Shown: one piece after another, positions 54,018-63,907 of the stretch
How positions within the stretch are numbered: position 1 is the first letter of the stretch
How the letters are laid out: each line of letters begins with the position of its first letter
From: Cepaea nemoralis
Lineage: Eukaryota; Mollusca; Gastropoda; Stylommatophora; Helicidae
Reading direction: 5' to 3'
Assembly (NCBI GenBank): GCA_014155875.1
Contig: JACEFZ010027946.1
Coordinates: 186,001-250,000, forward strand
Length of the DNA: 64,000 nt
Notes under the pieces: generated by a model
Seen by the model: only the letters and a program-made list of their open reading frames with translations
Told to the model about the DNA's origin: nothing
The model's database searches: none
Translations under genes and position numbers: made by a program

Positions 54018-54405
54018 TTGGTGCGAAGGTCTGCTGTCCACAGAGTTACCTTATCTTCGTTGTGGGACATACGGAAGTTGAGGGAAATGAATGAGCCAAT
54101 AAACTTGCTGACTCTGCATCCCCTGCAGATGGCCAGCCTATGGATACCACCAATGTTATTAGTGCTCTTAGAGAGACGTCAGGAGTGGAGGACTTTGACG
54201 CCAGTAAATCCACATCATTGCTCAGAATGAGAGACTTGGGAGTATGAATTGGCAAGGCCAGACATGAGAGGCACGTCGGGAGAATGAGGAACCTCGTCAA
54301 CCATCACAGAACTGGTACAATTAGCCACCAGACACAGATGCAAATGTTGGGGGAGGAATCTGAACACCTATGGTGCTTGTCTGAAGTGAAATGATGATAC
54401 CCCAA
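54018..54405 (+). pseudogene. RNase H end of a family-3 LINE
   Basis: Broken plus frames: FVVGHTEVEGNE, a TGA, ANKLADSASPADGQPMD, NVISALRETSGVEDFDASKS, then VGRMRNLVNHHRTGTISHQT and EESEHLWCLSEVK with a stop. VxGHxxVEGNExANKLAD is the last RNase H motif. The 3' end is GATGATACCCCAACAATAAC followed by (TAAC)n, which merges into the next array. Confidence 0.8.
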
Positions 54406-55804
54406 CAATAACTAACTAACTAACTAATAACTAACTAACTAACTAACCAACCAACTAGCTGACTGACTGACTGACTACTAACTAACCAACCAACTAACTG
54501 ATTGATTGACTGATGACTGACTGACTAACTACTGACTAACTAACCAACTAACTAATTGACTGACAAACAACCAACTAACTGACTGACTAACTAACTACCA
54601 ACTAACTAACTGACTGACTGACTAACTACTAACTAACCAACCAACTAACTGATTGACTGACTAACTACCAACTAACTAACTAACTAACTGACTGACTGAC
54701 TAACTACTAACTAACCAACCAACTAACTGATTGACTGACTAACTACCAACTAGCTAACTAACTGACTGACTGACTAACTACTAACTAATCAACCAACCAA
54801 CTAACTGATTGACTGACTAACTACCAACTAGCTAACTGAATGACTGACTAACTACTAACCAACCAACCAACTAACTGATTGACTGACTAACTACCAACTA
54901 GCTAACTAACTGACTGACTGACTAACTACTAACTAATCAACCAACCAACTAACTGATTGACTGACTAACTACCAACTAGCTAACTGAATGACTGACTAAC
55001 TACTAACCAACCAACCAACTAACTGATTGACTGACTAACTACCAACTAGCTAACTAACTGACTGACTGACTAACTACTAACTAACCAACCAACTAACTGA
55101 TTGACTGACTAACTACCAATAAGTAACTGACTGACTGACTAACTACTAACTAACCAACCAACTAACTGATTGACTGACTAACTACCAACTAGCTAACTAA
55201 CTGACTGACTGACTAACTACTAACTAATCAACCAACTAACTGATTGACTGACTAACTACCAACTAGCTAACTGAATGACTGACTAACTACTAACCAACCA
55301 ACCAACTAACTGATTGACTGACTAACTACCAACTAGCTAACTGAATGACTGACTAACTACTAACCAACCAACCAACTAACTGATTGACTGACTAACTACC
55401 AACTAGCTAACTGATTGACTGACTAACTACTAACCAACCAACCGACTAACTGATTGACTGACTAACTACCAACTAGCTAACTAACTGACTGACTGACTAA
55501 CTACTAACTAATCAACCAACCAACTAACTGATTGACTGACTAACTACCAACTAGCTAACTGAATGACTGACTAACTACTAACCAACCAACCAACTAACTG
55601 ATTGACTGACTAACTACCAACTAGCTAACTGAATGACTGACTAACTACTAACCAACCAACTAACTGATTGACTGACTAACTACCAACTAGCTAACTGATT
55701 GACTGACTAACTACTAACCAACCAACCAACTAACTGATTGACTGACTAACTACCAACTAGCTAACTGATTGACTGACTAACTACTAACCAACCAACCAAC
55801 TAAC
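54404..55804. repeat. (TAAC)n-derived minisatellite with 70-78 bp higher-order units
   Basis: Tetranucleotide steps TAAC, TGAC, CAAC, CCAA arranged in longer units. From about 54,830, blocks such as CCAACTAGCTAACTGAATGA, CTGACTAACTACTAACCAAC recur at 70 bp (for example 55261 and 55331), alternating with about 78-bp forms containing CTAACTAATCAACC. It begins at the tail of a LINE. Confidence 0.93.
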
Positions 55805-55904
55805 TAAAGGCCCTTTTACTACACCATAAGGCATACTGGATGTAGGGCGCTGGCCCCATATTTGAATCAACCAATGGGCAATCAAGTGATGGGCGATGAC
55901 GTCA

Positions 55905-56140
55905 ACAATACCCCGCCCCTAGAACATGTCCTGGCAGCCACTTGAGGCTGGGTGGACCCAGGACAAGATTCTAAACCTCCCTGCCTTGAGAGAGACTTGA
56001 ACACGTGACCATTTGGTCAGCAAGCTGGGTCGACCCAGGATCCCAAGACAAGATTCAAAACATCCATCCCTGCCTTGAGGGAGACTTGAACACATGACCA
56101 TCTGGTTGGCAGGCATAAATGCTAGCCCCCCAGGTCTACC
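55905..56140 (-). repeat. Possible tRNA-related repeat with about 85-bp internal duplication
   Basis: GAGACTTGAACACRTGACCA occurs at about 55990 and 56080, each preceded by CAAGATTC and CCCTGCCTTGAG. On the minus strand GCCTGCCAACCAGATGGTCA and GTGTTCAAGTCTCCC resemble the distal half of a tRNA with a B box. Origin uncertain. Confidence 0.5.
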
Positions 56141-56199
56141 ATCACTTCCATCTATTCAAATAATCAATGTTATTTTTGTGCATTTGCACGCTTTGATCT

Positions 56200-56455
56200 C
56201 AGCTGTAGTCCATACATGTGCTACCACTTGTAGTGCACTGAACTGGATCAGCTTTCCCTATTATCAGTGTTTCTTGCCATCAGGACAACCCACTCTAACT
56301 TCTGAGGTACTTGTGATTTACATCCCCCAAGACACAGGTGAGAAGTCAACATTATAGCCGAATTGACCGGTGCAAGGGATGAGTCCGCTACATCAGTAAA
56401 CCAAAAGTTGAAGAGCCAGGGTTCCTATCCATTCGGCCTTGCTGGCCTCCATAAT
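56200..56455 (-). mobile_element. SINE-D, diverged copy
   Basis: Shares the SINE-D plan on the minus strand: GGAACCCTGGCTC..., CCTTGCACCGGTCAATTCGG, CTTGGGGGATGTAAATCACA, AGTACCTCAGAAGTTAG and CATGTATGGACTA. Older than the 20.8 and 44.5 kb copies. Confidence 0.7.
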
Positions 56456-57430
56456 CATTGTGTAATTCAATTGATAATTTAATTAGCATATAATGATTAG
56501 CACTTATAGAATACATAATACATGTACAGACCTACAAGCACTTGGAATCAACAACTGGCAAGAGAAGGTCCACCAGAGAGACGAATGGAGACGGATTGTA
56601 TTTGCAGCAAAGAACCTCAATGGCTCGGAAAGCTGAAGAAGAAGACTTATAGAATGCAAGACGAAGAGAAATAAATATATCTCATATTCGATGCAGAATC
56701 TTTCTCTTATTTTGAGCATTTCTATATATACACCATGGTAGACAATCAAAATTACTGTGTGAGCATGTGTATATTTCAGCTTGAAAGATTTAACTAGTTT
56801 TTTTACTTTATGTTGTGTGATTTCTACAGTGTGTACCTGACAAGGTGCAGTGAAATATGCCAGGCAATAGATTGTGCAATCTATTGTTCGTGTCTTTGTT
56901 ATTCAAACATTGTTTACATTTCTATATAGTTAAATGATACATATTAGTTTACATCTGTTCTTTAAATCAAAACTGTACTGACATAACATATGAACATGTC
57001 CTGCCAACATAACCATCTGAGACCAAGTAAGAAATATTGTTATCAGAGGCAATGCAATCAAAAACTGTAGTCTCTTTTTAATATTTGACCTTTACTTGTA
57101 TAGTTCCTTTTTGATTTTTTAAAATTCTTTTCTTCTGTAGTAGTTTTCCTTACATCCTCCTTTATTTCCGTTTCCTATTTGAAGCTCTACTTCTGCATTT
57201 ACTTTTCTCTGTTGTTATCCTTTACTTGTGTATTCACTTTTCCGTATTCCTATTCTTTACTTCTATAGTCTCTTTTGCTCTCATCATCCTTTACTTCTGT
57301 TGTCTAATCACTGTTGCCTATTTCATCCTCTATTTGATCTTTTACATTATATAATTCCAGCTGCATTCACGCTGTTTCAGAGAAAGGCTTCACCACTTCT
57401 GCTGGGAACATTGCCTGTTATTAGTCCTCG
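56456..57430. other. Unique intronic sequence
   Basis: AT-rich, with pyrimidine-rich TTTACTTCTG repeats around 57080-57330; no exon or element recognised. Confidence 0.45.
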
Positions 57431-57439
57431 ATGTATACA

Positions 57440-58345
57440 TGATTTTGGTTGATTGGTGTGATGGTTGGTTGGTTATTTGATTGGTTGGTTAGTTAATTAA
57501 TTGGTTGGTTGGTTGCTTGGTTCATTGGTTGGTTGTCTGATTGGTTGGTATGTTGGTTAATTGATTGGTTGGTTGGTTGATTTGTTGTTTGGTTCATTAT
57601 TTGGTTAGTGTGTTGGTCAATTGGTTCAATGAACATGATCAAGAGGATAGAGGAGGGGTCGATCCGAAGAGAATGGTTGCTGCCTCTGAAGCGGTCTCGG
57701 CTGGCAAAGATTAGTTTCATCTTCGTGCCAGGTCATGCGGGAGTACAAGGAAATGAGCGGGCTGACAAGCTCGCAGGTGAGGCTACTGTGGAGGGCGGAC
57801 TCGCCATGGACCAGGCTGACATTCTGAATGCTCTACGAGAAGTGAGACTTTTGCGAGAACCAAGTGATGACTGTGAATCTACAACAATGGCCAGACTGCG
57901 GGAGCAGCAAATTAAAAGAGGGGTGGCCAAACTAGAACACTACGCAGGAAGCCAAAGAAGATTGATAAACCAACACAGAACTGGCGTCGTTAGCCGCTAC
58001 ACGCTGCGGGATTTGCTGAGGAGGGGATCCGAGCACTTATGGACTGAATGGTTCGATGTGCAACGAGAATGATCTGTCGACTAACTAACTAACTAACTAA
58101 CAATTGATTGGTTGGTTGTTTTGGTGGTTGCTAGGTTCATTGGTTGGCTGATTGGTTGGCTGGCTTATTTGTAGTTTGGTTCATTGGTTGATTGATTGGT
58201 AGGCTGGTGTGTTGGTTGTATGGTCAATTGATTGAATGGTTTGTTTGTTGATTGCTTAGTTCATTGGTTGACTGCTTGATTGGTTGGTTGATTGGTTAGT
58301 TTACTGACTGGTTGGTTTATTTGTTGCTTGGTTGGTGAAATATAT
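57440..58345. repeat. (TTGG)n-type tetranucleotide array, split by a LINE
   Basis: GGTTGGTTGGTTATTTGATT and similar at 57440-57625, resuming as ATTGATTGGTTGGTTG from 58102 to 58345. The interrupting segment is a family-2 LINE end. Confidence 0.9.
57626..58101 (+). pseudogene. 5'-truncated family-2 LINE inserted in the (TTGG)n array
   Basis: Homology to the 5.4-kb copy begins at TCAATGAACATGATCAAGAG. One frame of about 145 codons is intact from here to the end: MIKRIEEGSIRREWLLPL, FVPGHAGVQGNERADKLAGE, ALREVRLLREPSDDCESTTM, GSQRRLINQHRTGVVSRYTL, RRGSEHLWTEWFDVQRE and a stop at 58072. The tail is GTCGAC(TAAC)n. The best-preserved 3' end of the family here, but it has only the last RNase H motif and no RT. 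Confidence 0.9.
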
Positions 58346-58404
58346 GCAAGACTGAGTAGTAATTCTGAAGTCTGATGCCTTGTTGTTCAGGCCGTCTGAG
58401 CTCT

Positions 58405-58765
58405 GAAAAGGGTTTGTATACATCAGAGTGATGTTGGTGTAAAGACTATCCTCTGTATACATCAGTGATGTTATTGTAAAAACTATCCTCTGTATGCATC
58501 AGAGTGATGTTGGCGTAAAGACTATCCTCTGTATGCATCAGAGTGATGTTGGTGTAAAGACTATCCTCTGTATACATCAGTGATGTTATTGTAAAAACTA
58601 TCCTCTGTATACATCAGAGTGATGTTGGTGTAAAGACTATCCTCTGTATGCATCAGATTGATGTTATTGTAAAAACTATCCTCTGTATACATCAGAGTGA
58701 TGTTGGTGTAAAGACAATCCTCTGTATACATCAGAGTGATGTTGGAGTAAATCCTGTTGGACTAT
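58405..58765. repeat. 37/39-bp tandem repeat, about 9 copies
   Basis: CAGAGTGATGTTGGTGTAAA then GACTATCCTCTGTATACAT (39 bp), alternating with a shorter form with GTGATGTTATTGTAAAAAC. Confidence 0.93.
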
Positions 58766-58779
58766 CCTGTCCATCCATC

Positions 58780-59165
58780 CATCATGTGCCATGCCGGTAA
58801 GCCTGGGCGGTCATGTTTTGCCATCTCACTCGATTACCAGAGTCGTGGATCAGCTTCGTGTTAAGGTCTCAACCATGCCATGTGGCCAAGCCATCCAGGT
58901 ATTTACTTCTCAGTCTTCCCCTTGGTCTCTTCCCTTCGATCTTGCCAGTTGTCACCAAGTTCTCCAAGTCATTTCTTCTCATAACATGCCCAAAAAATTG
59001 TGACTGTCTACGTCTAATGTCTCTAATCAGTTTACGATCTTCATTTCTTTCTTGAAGGACTTGTTCATTAGTTTTTCTGTCTGTCCATGGTATTCTTTGC
59101 ATTTTCCTCAGAAACCACATTTCCACAGCCATCAGAAGTTTTTCAGCTTGTCCGCTCATTGTCCA
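58780..59165 (-). pseudogene. 3' end of a family-5 RTE-like LINE
   Basis: Minus frame 58869-59159: MSGQAEKLLMAVEMWFLRKM, QRIPWTDRKTNEQVLQERNE, RRRQSQFFGHVMRRNDLENL, RGRLRSKYLDGLATWHG. A shift follows, then LIHDSGNRVRWQNMTAQAYR and HGT, stop. Keeps CGA (Arg) at the site that is TGA in the 13.5-kb copy. Truncated at YGCEAW level. Confidence 0.88.
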
Positions 59166-59279
59166 TTCTCTGTACTTGGCACCAAATAACCATCTTCATG
59201 GACATTGTGTGGCAGAGTTCTCCCTCCCTGCTCCAAGCTCAGAAACCATCAGGATATGCAAGACTGGTATGGGAACTTC

Positions 59280-59690
59280 AGTTTAGTTTAGTTTAGTTTA
59301 GTCGATGGATCAACATCACGGCACACGGGTGTAACCCATAAGTGCTCCGTTCTACTCCTATCTCAAGCCTGAGTCTGGAGAAACTCAGTTCAGTGCACGA
59401 ACTCTGTAGCACCGGCGAGGGTCCTGAAATACTTTGGGTAGATTTTTAACTCAAAATTTTGCCCGGGCAGCGCCGTTAGGCTACTCTTTTACGATTTCAA
59501 ACCGCCAAAGGATTTTTTACGTGCACAACAATACACACGGGCGTCCGATCTCACTACCCAGAGACCAGGGGAAATTTGGTTACTAGAAGTCCACATGAAC
59601 AAATCCCGGCCCTCACCGGGGCTTCAACCCAGGACCTCCAGCACTCGAGGCAGACACCCTACCTCAAGACCCCTCAGCCCCCTAAAAACT
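59280..59690 (-). mobile_element. SINE-B, second full copy
   Basis: Same plan as 21262-21670: (AAACT)n tail at left, GTGCCGTGATGTTGATCC, CGGCGCTGCCCGGGC, and B box CTGGGTTGAAGCCCCGG with GAGGTAGGGTGTCTGCCTCG at right (minus strand). Orientation is the same as the gene. Confidence 0.9.
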
Positions 59691-59881
59691 TAAAAACCAG
59701 GAAGTTCACAACTGTGGAGTGCCCGATTTGGTGTAATGATGCTGGATGGACTGAGGCAGTGGCATGGAGGAATATCATCAGCAGAGTTTATCCAGAACAC
59801 CAAAGGCCGAGATCTGTGGAGAGACATGAACGCCTACGCCAGCTAGCAGCACACTAGATGATTATGATCGACAGCACTTAC
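59691..59881. other. Intron sequence next to exon 2
   Basis: A weak open plus frame (AWRNIISRVYPEHQRPRSVE) may be a decayed LINE end but has no clear match to the other copies. Confidence 0.35.
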
Positions 59882-60280
59882 TATTGATCTCTCTGATCTG
59901 GTGAAAGATGTTTGCGATGAGATTGCATCAATATCTGAAACACGCAGACTTGATCGATCTTGTCCTCCAGCTGTCCAATAATGCAGATCTACAAACAGCT
60001 TATCTTTCTTGTCAATCACAGTGTCAAACGCGTCTTCTCCTTCACTCAGCATCTTCATCAATGCTATGGAGCGCTTCTGGTTAAACATATAAGTATCTTC
60101 ATCTTCCGGGATCATGCTGGAGTCAATGAGATGCCGCTCCTGGAAATCCCTTGTGAGTAGAAAAAAGGGCAGGTGTTTGTTCTCCAATCGAGCTCTAACA
60201 TACTTCTGAGCTTTCAAGACGCTGTTAAAATGGGGCTTGTCTTCGAGAAATTTGCCCCATCCTCCGCCAACTTCCATCAC
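59882..60280 (-). CDS. RGS22: RGS22-like gene, exon 2 (end of an RGS domain plus linker)
   Basis: Acceptor TTATTTCTTCTGTTAG before 60280; donor GTAAGTGC after 59882. 399 nt, 133 codons, phase 0 to 0. VMEVGGGWGKFLEDKPHFNS, then VLKAQKYVRARLENKHLPFF and LLTRDFQERHLIDSSMIPED form the last helices of an RGS fold (QKYVRARLENKHLPFFL...F corresponds to the RGS alpha-8/9 region). A linker rich in Asp/Ser follows: MLSEGEDAFDTVIDKKDKLF, DIDAISSQTSFTRSERSI. The continuity ...GPNSPAGKDGQNK (exon 1) into VMEVGGGWG resembles RGS22. Confidence 0.88.
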
Positions 60281-60369
60281 CTAACAGAAGAAATAAACAT
60301 CGCAAAAATAAAAGAACAGCATACTGTCAGGAACATTACTGAAATGTCATAAACATAAGTAATTGTTAG

Positions 60370-60605
60370 ACTTAGTTGCATATCCTTTACAGGAAATAGC
60401 AGCCAACCCCAGCATTTTTTGGCTGTTCATGATTCCTGGGCAAGTTGACGTACAGTAGTTTGCCATTGCTTTCTGAACGACCGCCACCCATACCATTTCA
60501 TAAAAAAACAATGCAAGGTGGTCTGCTGACAAATCGCCCCCAGCTGTGTTGTGAACGTGGTATGCGGGATTACAATCTGCGTCTGTAACCCCTTGGACAC
60601 AGAGA
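60370..60605 (+). repeat. Dispersed repeat C copy
   Basis: GTTGCATATCCTTTACAGGA, AGTAGTTTGCCATTGCTTTC, AAGGTGGTCTGCTGACAAAT and GTGGTATGCGGGATTACAAT. Same orientation as the other four. Confidence 0.78.
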
Positions 60606-60689
60606 CGGCGTTAGACGTAGACTGTATATAAATACAAATATAAATGACACATAAAAGATAGTAAGGACAGACACAGACATGGCCCCTTG

Positions 60690-62465
60690 CAGTCTTGTCA
60701 GATGATAGTTTGTTACATTGTGCTTCAAAAAAGACATAGCTACAACCAGACCATGGATTGCGTTATACTGCACAAAGCCTAGGCTGAATTTACAGACCAT
60801 GTGTTATATAGACCATGTGTTATACAGACCATGTGTTATACAGACCATGTGTTATACAGACTATGTGTTATATAGACCATGTGTTATATAGACTATGTGT
60901 TATATAGACTATGTGTTATACAGACTATGTGTTATACAGACTATGTGTTATATAGACTATGTGTTATATAGACTATGTGTTATATAGACTATGTGTTATA
61001 TAGACCATGTGTTATATAGACCATGTGTTATATAGACCATGTGTTATATAGACTATGTGTTATATAGACCATGTGTTATATAGACCATGTGTTATACAGA
61101 CTATGTGTTATACAGACTATGTGTTATACAGACTATGTGTTATATAGACCATGTGTTATACAGACTATGTGTTATATAGACTATGTGTTATATAGACTAT
61201 GTGTTATATAGACCATGTGTTATACAGACTATGTGTTATATAGACCATGTGTTATATAGACCATGTGTTATACAGACCATGTGTTATACAGACTATGTGT
61301 TATATAGACTATGTGTTATACAGACCATGTGTTATACAGACTATGTGTTATACAGACTATGTGTTATATAGACTGTGTTATATAGACTATGTGTTATATA
61401 GACTATGTGTTATATAGACTATGTGTTATACAGACTGTGTTATATAGACCATGTGTTATATAGACCATGTGTTATACAGACCATGTGTTATACAGACTAT
61501 GTGTTATATAGACTATGTGTTATATAGACTATGTGTTATATAGACTATGTGTTATATAGACTATGTGTTATATAGACTATGTGTTATACAGACCATGTGT
61601 TATACAGACTATGTGTTATACAGACCATGTGTTATACAGACTATGTGTTATATAGACCATGTGTTATACAGACCATGTGTTATATAGACCATGTGTTATA
61701 CAGACCATGTGTTATATAGACCATGTGTTATATAGACTATGCGTTATACAGACTATGTGTTATATAGACCATGTGTTATATAGACCATGTGTTATACAGA
61801 CTATGTGTTATATAGACTATGTGTTATATAGACCATGTGTTATACAGACTATGTGTTATATAGACCATGTGTTATATAGACTATGTGTTATATAGACAAT
61901 GTGTTATATAGACTATGTGTTATATAGACTATGTGTTATACAGACTATGTGTTATATAGACCATGTGTTATATAGACTATGTGTTATACAGACCATGTGT
62001 TATACAGACCATGTGTTATATAGACTATGTGTTATATAGACTGTGTTATACAGACCATGTGTTATATAGACCATGTGTTATATAGACCATGTGCTATACA
62101 GACCATGTGTTATACAGACCATGTGTTATATAGACCATGTGTTATACAGACTATGTGTTATATAGACCATGTGTTATATAGACCATGTGTTATATAGACC
62201 ATGTGTTATACAGACCATGTGTTATATAGACCATGTGTTATACAGACTATGTGTTATATAGACCATGTGTTATACAGACCATGTGTTATATAGACCATGT
62301 GTTATACAGACCATGTGTTATACAGACCATGTGTTATACAGACCATGTGTTATACAGACCATGTGTTACGCATACAGCATGGTCCCTCAGATTGTCTAGT
62401 TTATTCCAGAGGAGAGGTAACAGCAATACATCTGGAACAAGACAAGCTGCAGAAGCTCAGCTGTA
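60690..62465 (-). repeat. Dispersed repeat F, split by an internal minisatellite
   Basis: 60690-60810 matches one half (GATGATAGTTTGTTACATTG, GCCTAGGCTGAATTTACAGA). 62358-62465 matches the other (GCATACAGCATGGTCCCTCA, CAGCAATACATCTGGAACAA, GACAAGCTGCAGAAGC). In unexpanded copies these halves are joined by the single sequence GAGACCATGTGTTGCCCATG, which is where the 16-bp array sits. Confidence 0.85.
60803..62370. repeat. 16-bp minisatellite, about 97 copies
   Basis: Units GACCATGTGTTATACA / GACTATGTGTTATATA (16 bp) with C/T and C/T variants at two sites. Rare 14-bp deletion units (GACTGTGTTATATA). Frames read MCYTDHVLYRPCVIQT repeats; not coding. Confidence 0.97.
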
Positions 62466-62469
62466 TAGA

Positions 62470-62790
62470 ATGACATCTATACAACACACCTCAGCTGTAT
62501 AGAATTACATTTATATAACACACCTCAGCTGTATAGAATTACATTTATATAACACACCTCAGCTGTATAGAATTACATTTATATAACACACCTCAGCTGT
62601 ATAGAATGACATCTATACAACACACCTCAGCTGTATAGAATTACATTTATATAACACACCTCAGCTGTATATATGAATATTCATGCTATACATACACACC
62701 TATATTACAAAATGATATTCATACAAGACATCTCAGCTGTATAGGATTACATTTATACAACACACCTCATTGTGTAGAACAATATAAAAT
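62470..62790. repeat. 34-bp tandem repeat, about 9 copies
   Basis: CAGCTGTATAGAATTACATT then TATATAACACACCT, degenerating after 62660. Confidence 0.93.
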
Positions 62791-62824
62791 AACACAAAGT
62801 AGTGCAGCTTTACATAACAGAATT

Positions 62825-63110
62825 ACGGGAAACAGAAAGCAGAAAGGAAGGTGCGAGACAGGATGGAGAAAGGAAGATGGGAGACAGGAAGGAAAGAGAA
62901 AAGGAAGGAAGGAAAAAGGAAGGTGGGAGGCAGGAAGGAAGGAGAAAGGAAGGTGGGAGACATGAAGGAAGGAGAAAGGAAGGTGGGAGATGGGAAGGAA
63001 AGAGAAAAGGAAGGTAAGAGACAGGAAGAAAGGAGGTGGGAGATGGAAGGAAAGAGAAAAAGGTGGGAGACAGGAAGGAAGATGACAGACAGGAAGGAAG
63101 GATTTAATTA
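62825..63110 (+). repeat. GGAA-rich purine tract
   Basis: Imperfect (GGAAGGAGAAAGGAAGGTGG GAGACA) units of about 26 bp; Arg/Lys/Glu/Gly plus frames are artefacts. A similar GGGAAGGTGGGAGGCAGGAA appears at the very end of the window. Confidence 0.92.
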
Positions 63111-63239
63111 TGTTATGTAAAGCTGCATTACTTTGTGTTATTTTATAGTGTTTACATTTCCACAGCTGTACCGCAGTTCCACCAAATTTTACTCATTGTA
63201 TAGAATAACATTTATACAACACGTATAAAATGATACATC

Positions 63240-63660
63240 AGCTGAGTTGAGTTGAGTCCAGAACAACATCATAGAACTCAGGACATTATCATACACACTT
63301 TGTTATCTTCAACGGCTAGAGAAGATTCTCAATACTAATTGCTCCAGTTACAGTCTGATTATATGTCAGCCTGGGTTTTCCTCAGGGAGCTGAGTAAAAA
63401 CTAGATCCTCTGGTCACTCTGTGCCGCACCATTGTCCCCAGGCCTTGACAATTTATCTGTTCTTCCACACTATATTCCTAATCCCAAAATGCCCTGACCA
63501 CATCTACCTTGTGCAGTGACTGCCTCCACCTCCATTCTCAAACTAAATGTTATGGTATCATACATCAGGCTCTCCTGCACTAAACACCATCCATAACTTT
63601 CACTGTGAACTTTACTTCTTTTGTATCTTAGAGTGATCTGTGTTGATAATTACATCCCCT
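63240..63660 (-). pseudogene. Old 3' part of a family-1 LINE
   Basis: Plus-strand start GAGTTGAGTTGAGTCCAGAA is the inverted (TCAAC)n tail. GAACTCAGGACATTATC, CTCTAGCC-like, TTGCTCC and AACTAAATGTTATGG blocks follow the order of the 0.6-2.2 kb copy, with large deletions. No intact frame. Confidence 0.65.
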
Positions 63661-63742
63661 AAGTACAAATTGTCGTGAATCAATACCTACATAGAATAAT
63701 ATTCATACAATACATCTCAGTGAATACAATATGAAGTATTAC

Positions 63743-63907
63743 CTTATTTTGTCCATCTTTTCCGGCAGGACTGTTTGGTCCAAAGAAGTACTTCTTGTTC
63801 AGGTAATTCTTTTTAATCTCTATGGCCCTTTGGTCTCTGAGGGAGCTGTCATCTGGGGCTGTCCTCCTCCAGGCTTCCATGTCCATCCAACACTGAAACC
63901 ACCGCAT
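63743..63907 (-). CDS. RGS22: RGS22-like gene, exon 1 of the visible set (part of an RGS domain)
   Basis: Donor AAG then GTAATACTTC after 63743. The acceptor is less typical (GTAAAAGTCTAAAAG before 63907, weak pyrimidine tract); an in-frame TAA just upstream requires the exon to start about here. 165 nt, 55 codons, phase 0 out: MRWFQCWMDMEAWRRTAPDD, then SSLRDQRAIEIKKNYLNKKY and FFGPNSPAGKDGQNK. WFQCWMDMEAWRR...IKKNYLNKKYFFGPNSPA is the core of an RGS domain, with the FxxWxxxExxR pattern. KKYFFGPNSPA is, from memory, shared with RGS22. Earlier exons lie beyond the window. Confidence 0.83.
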
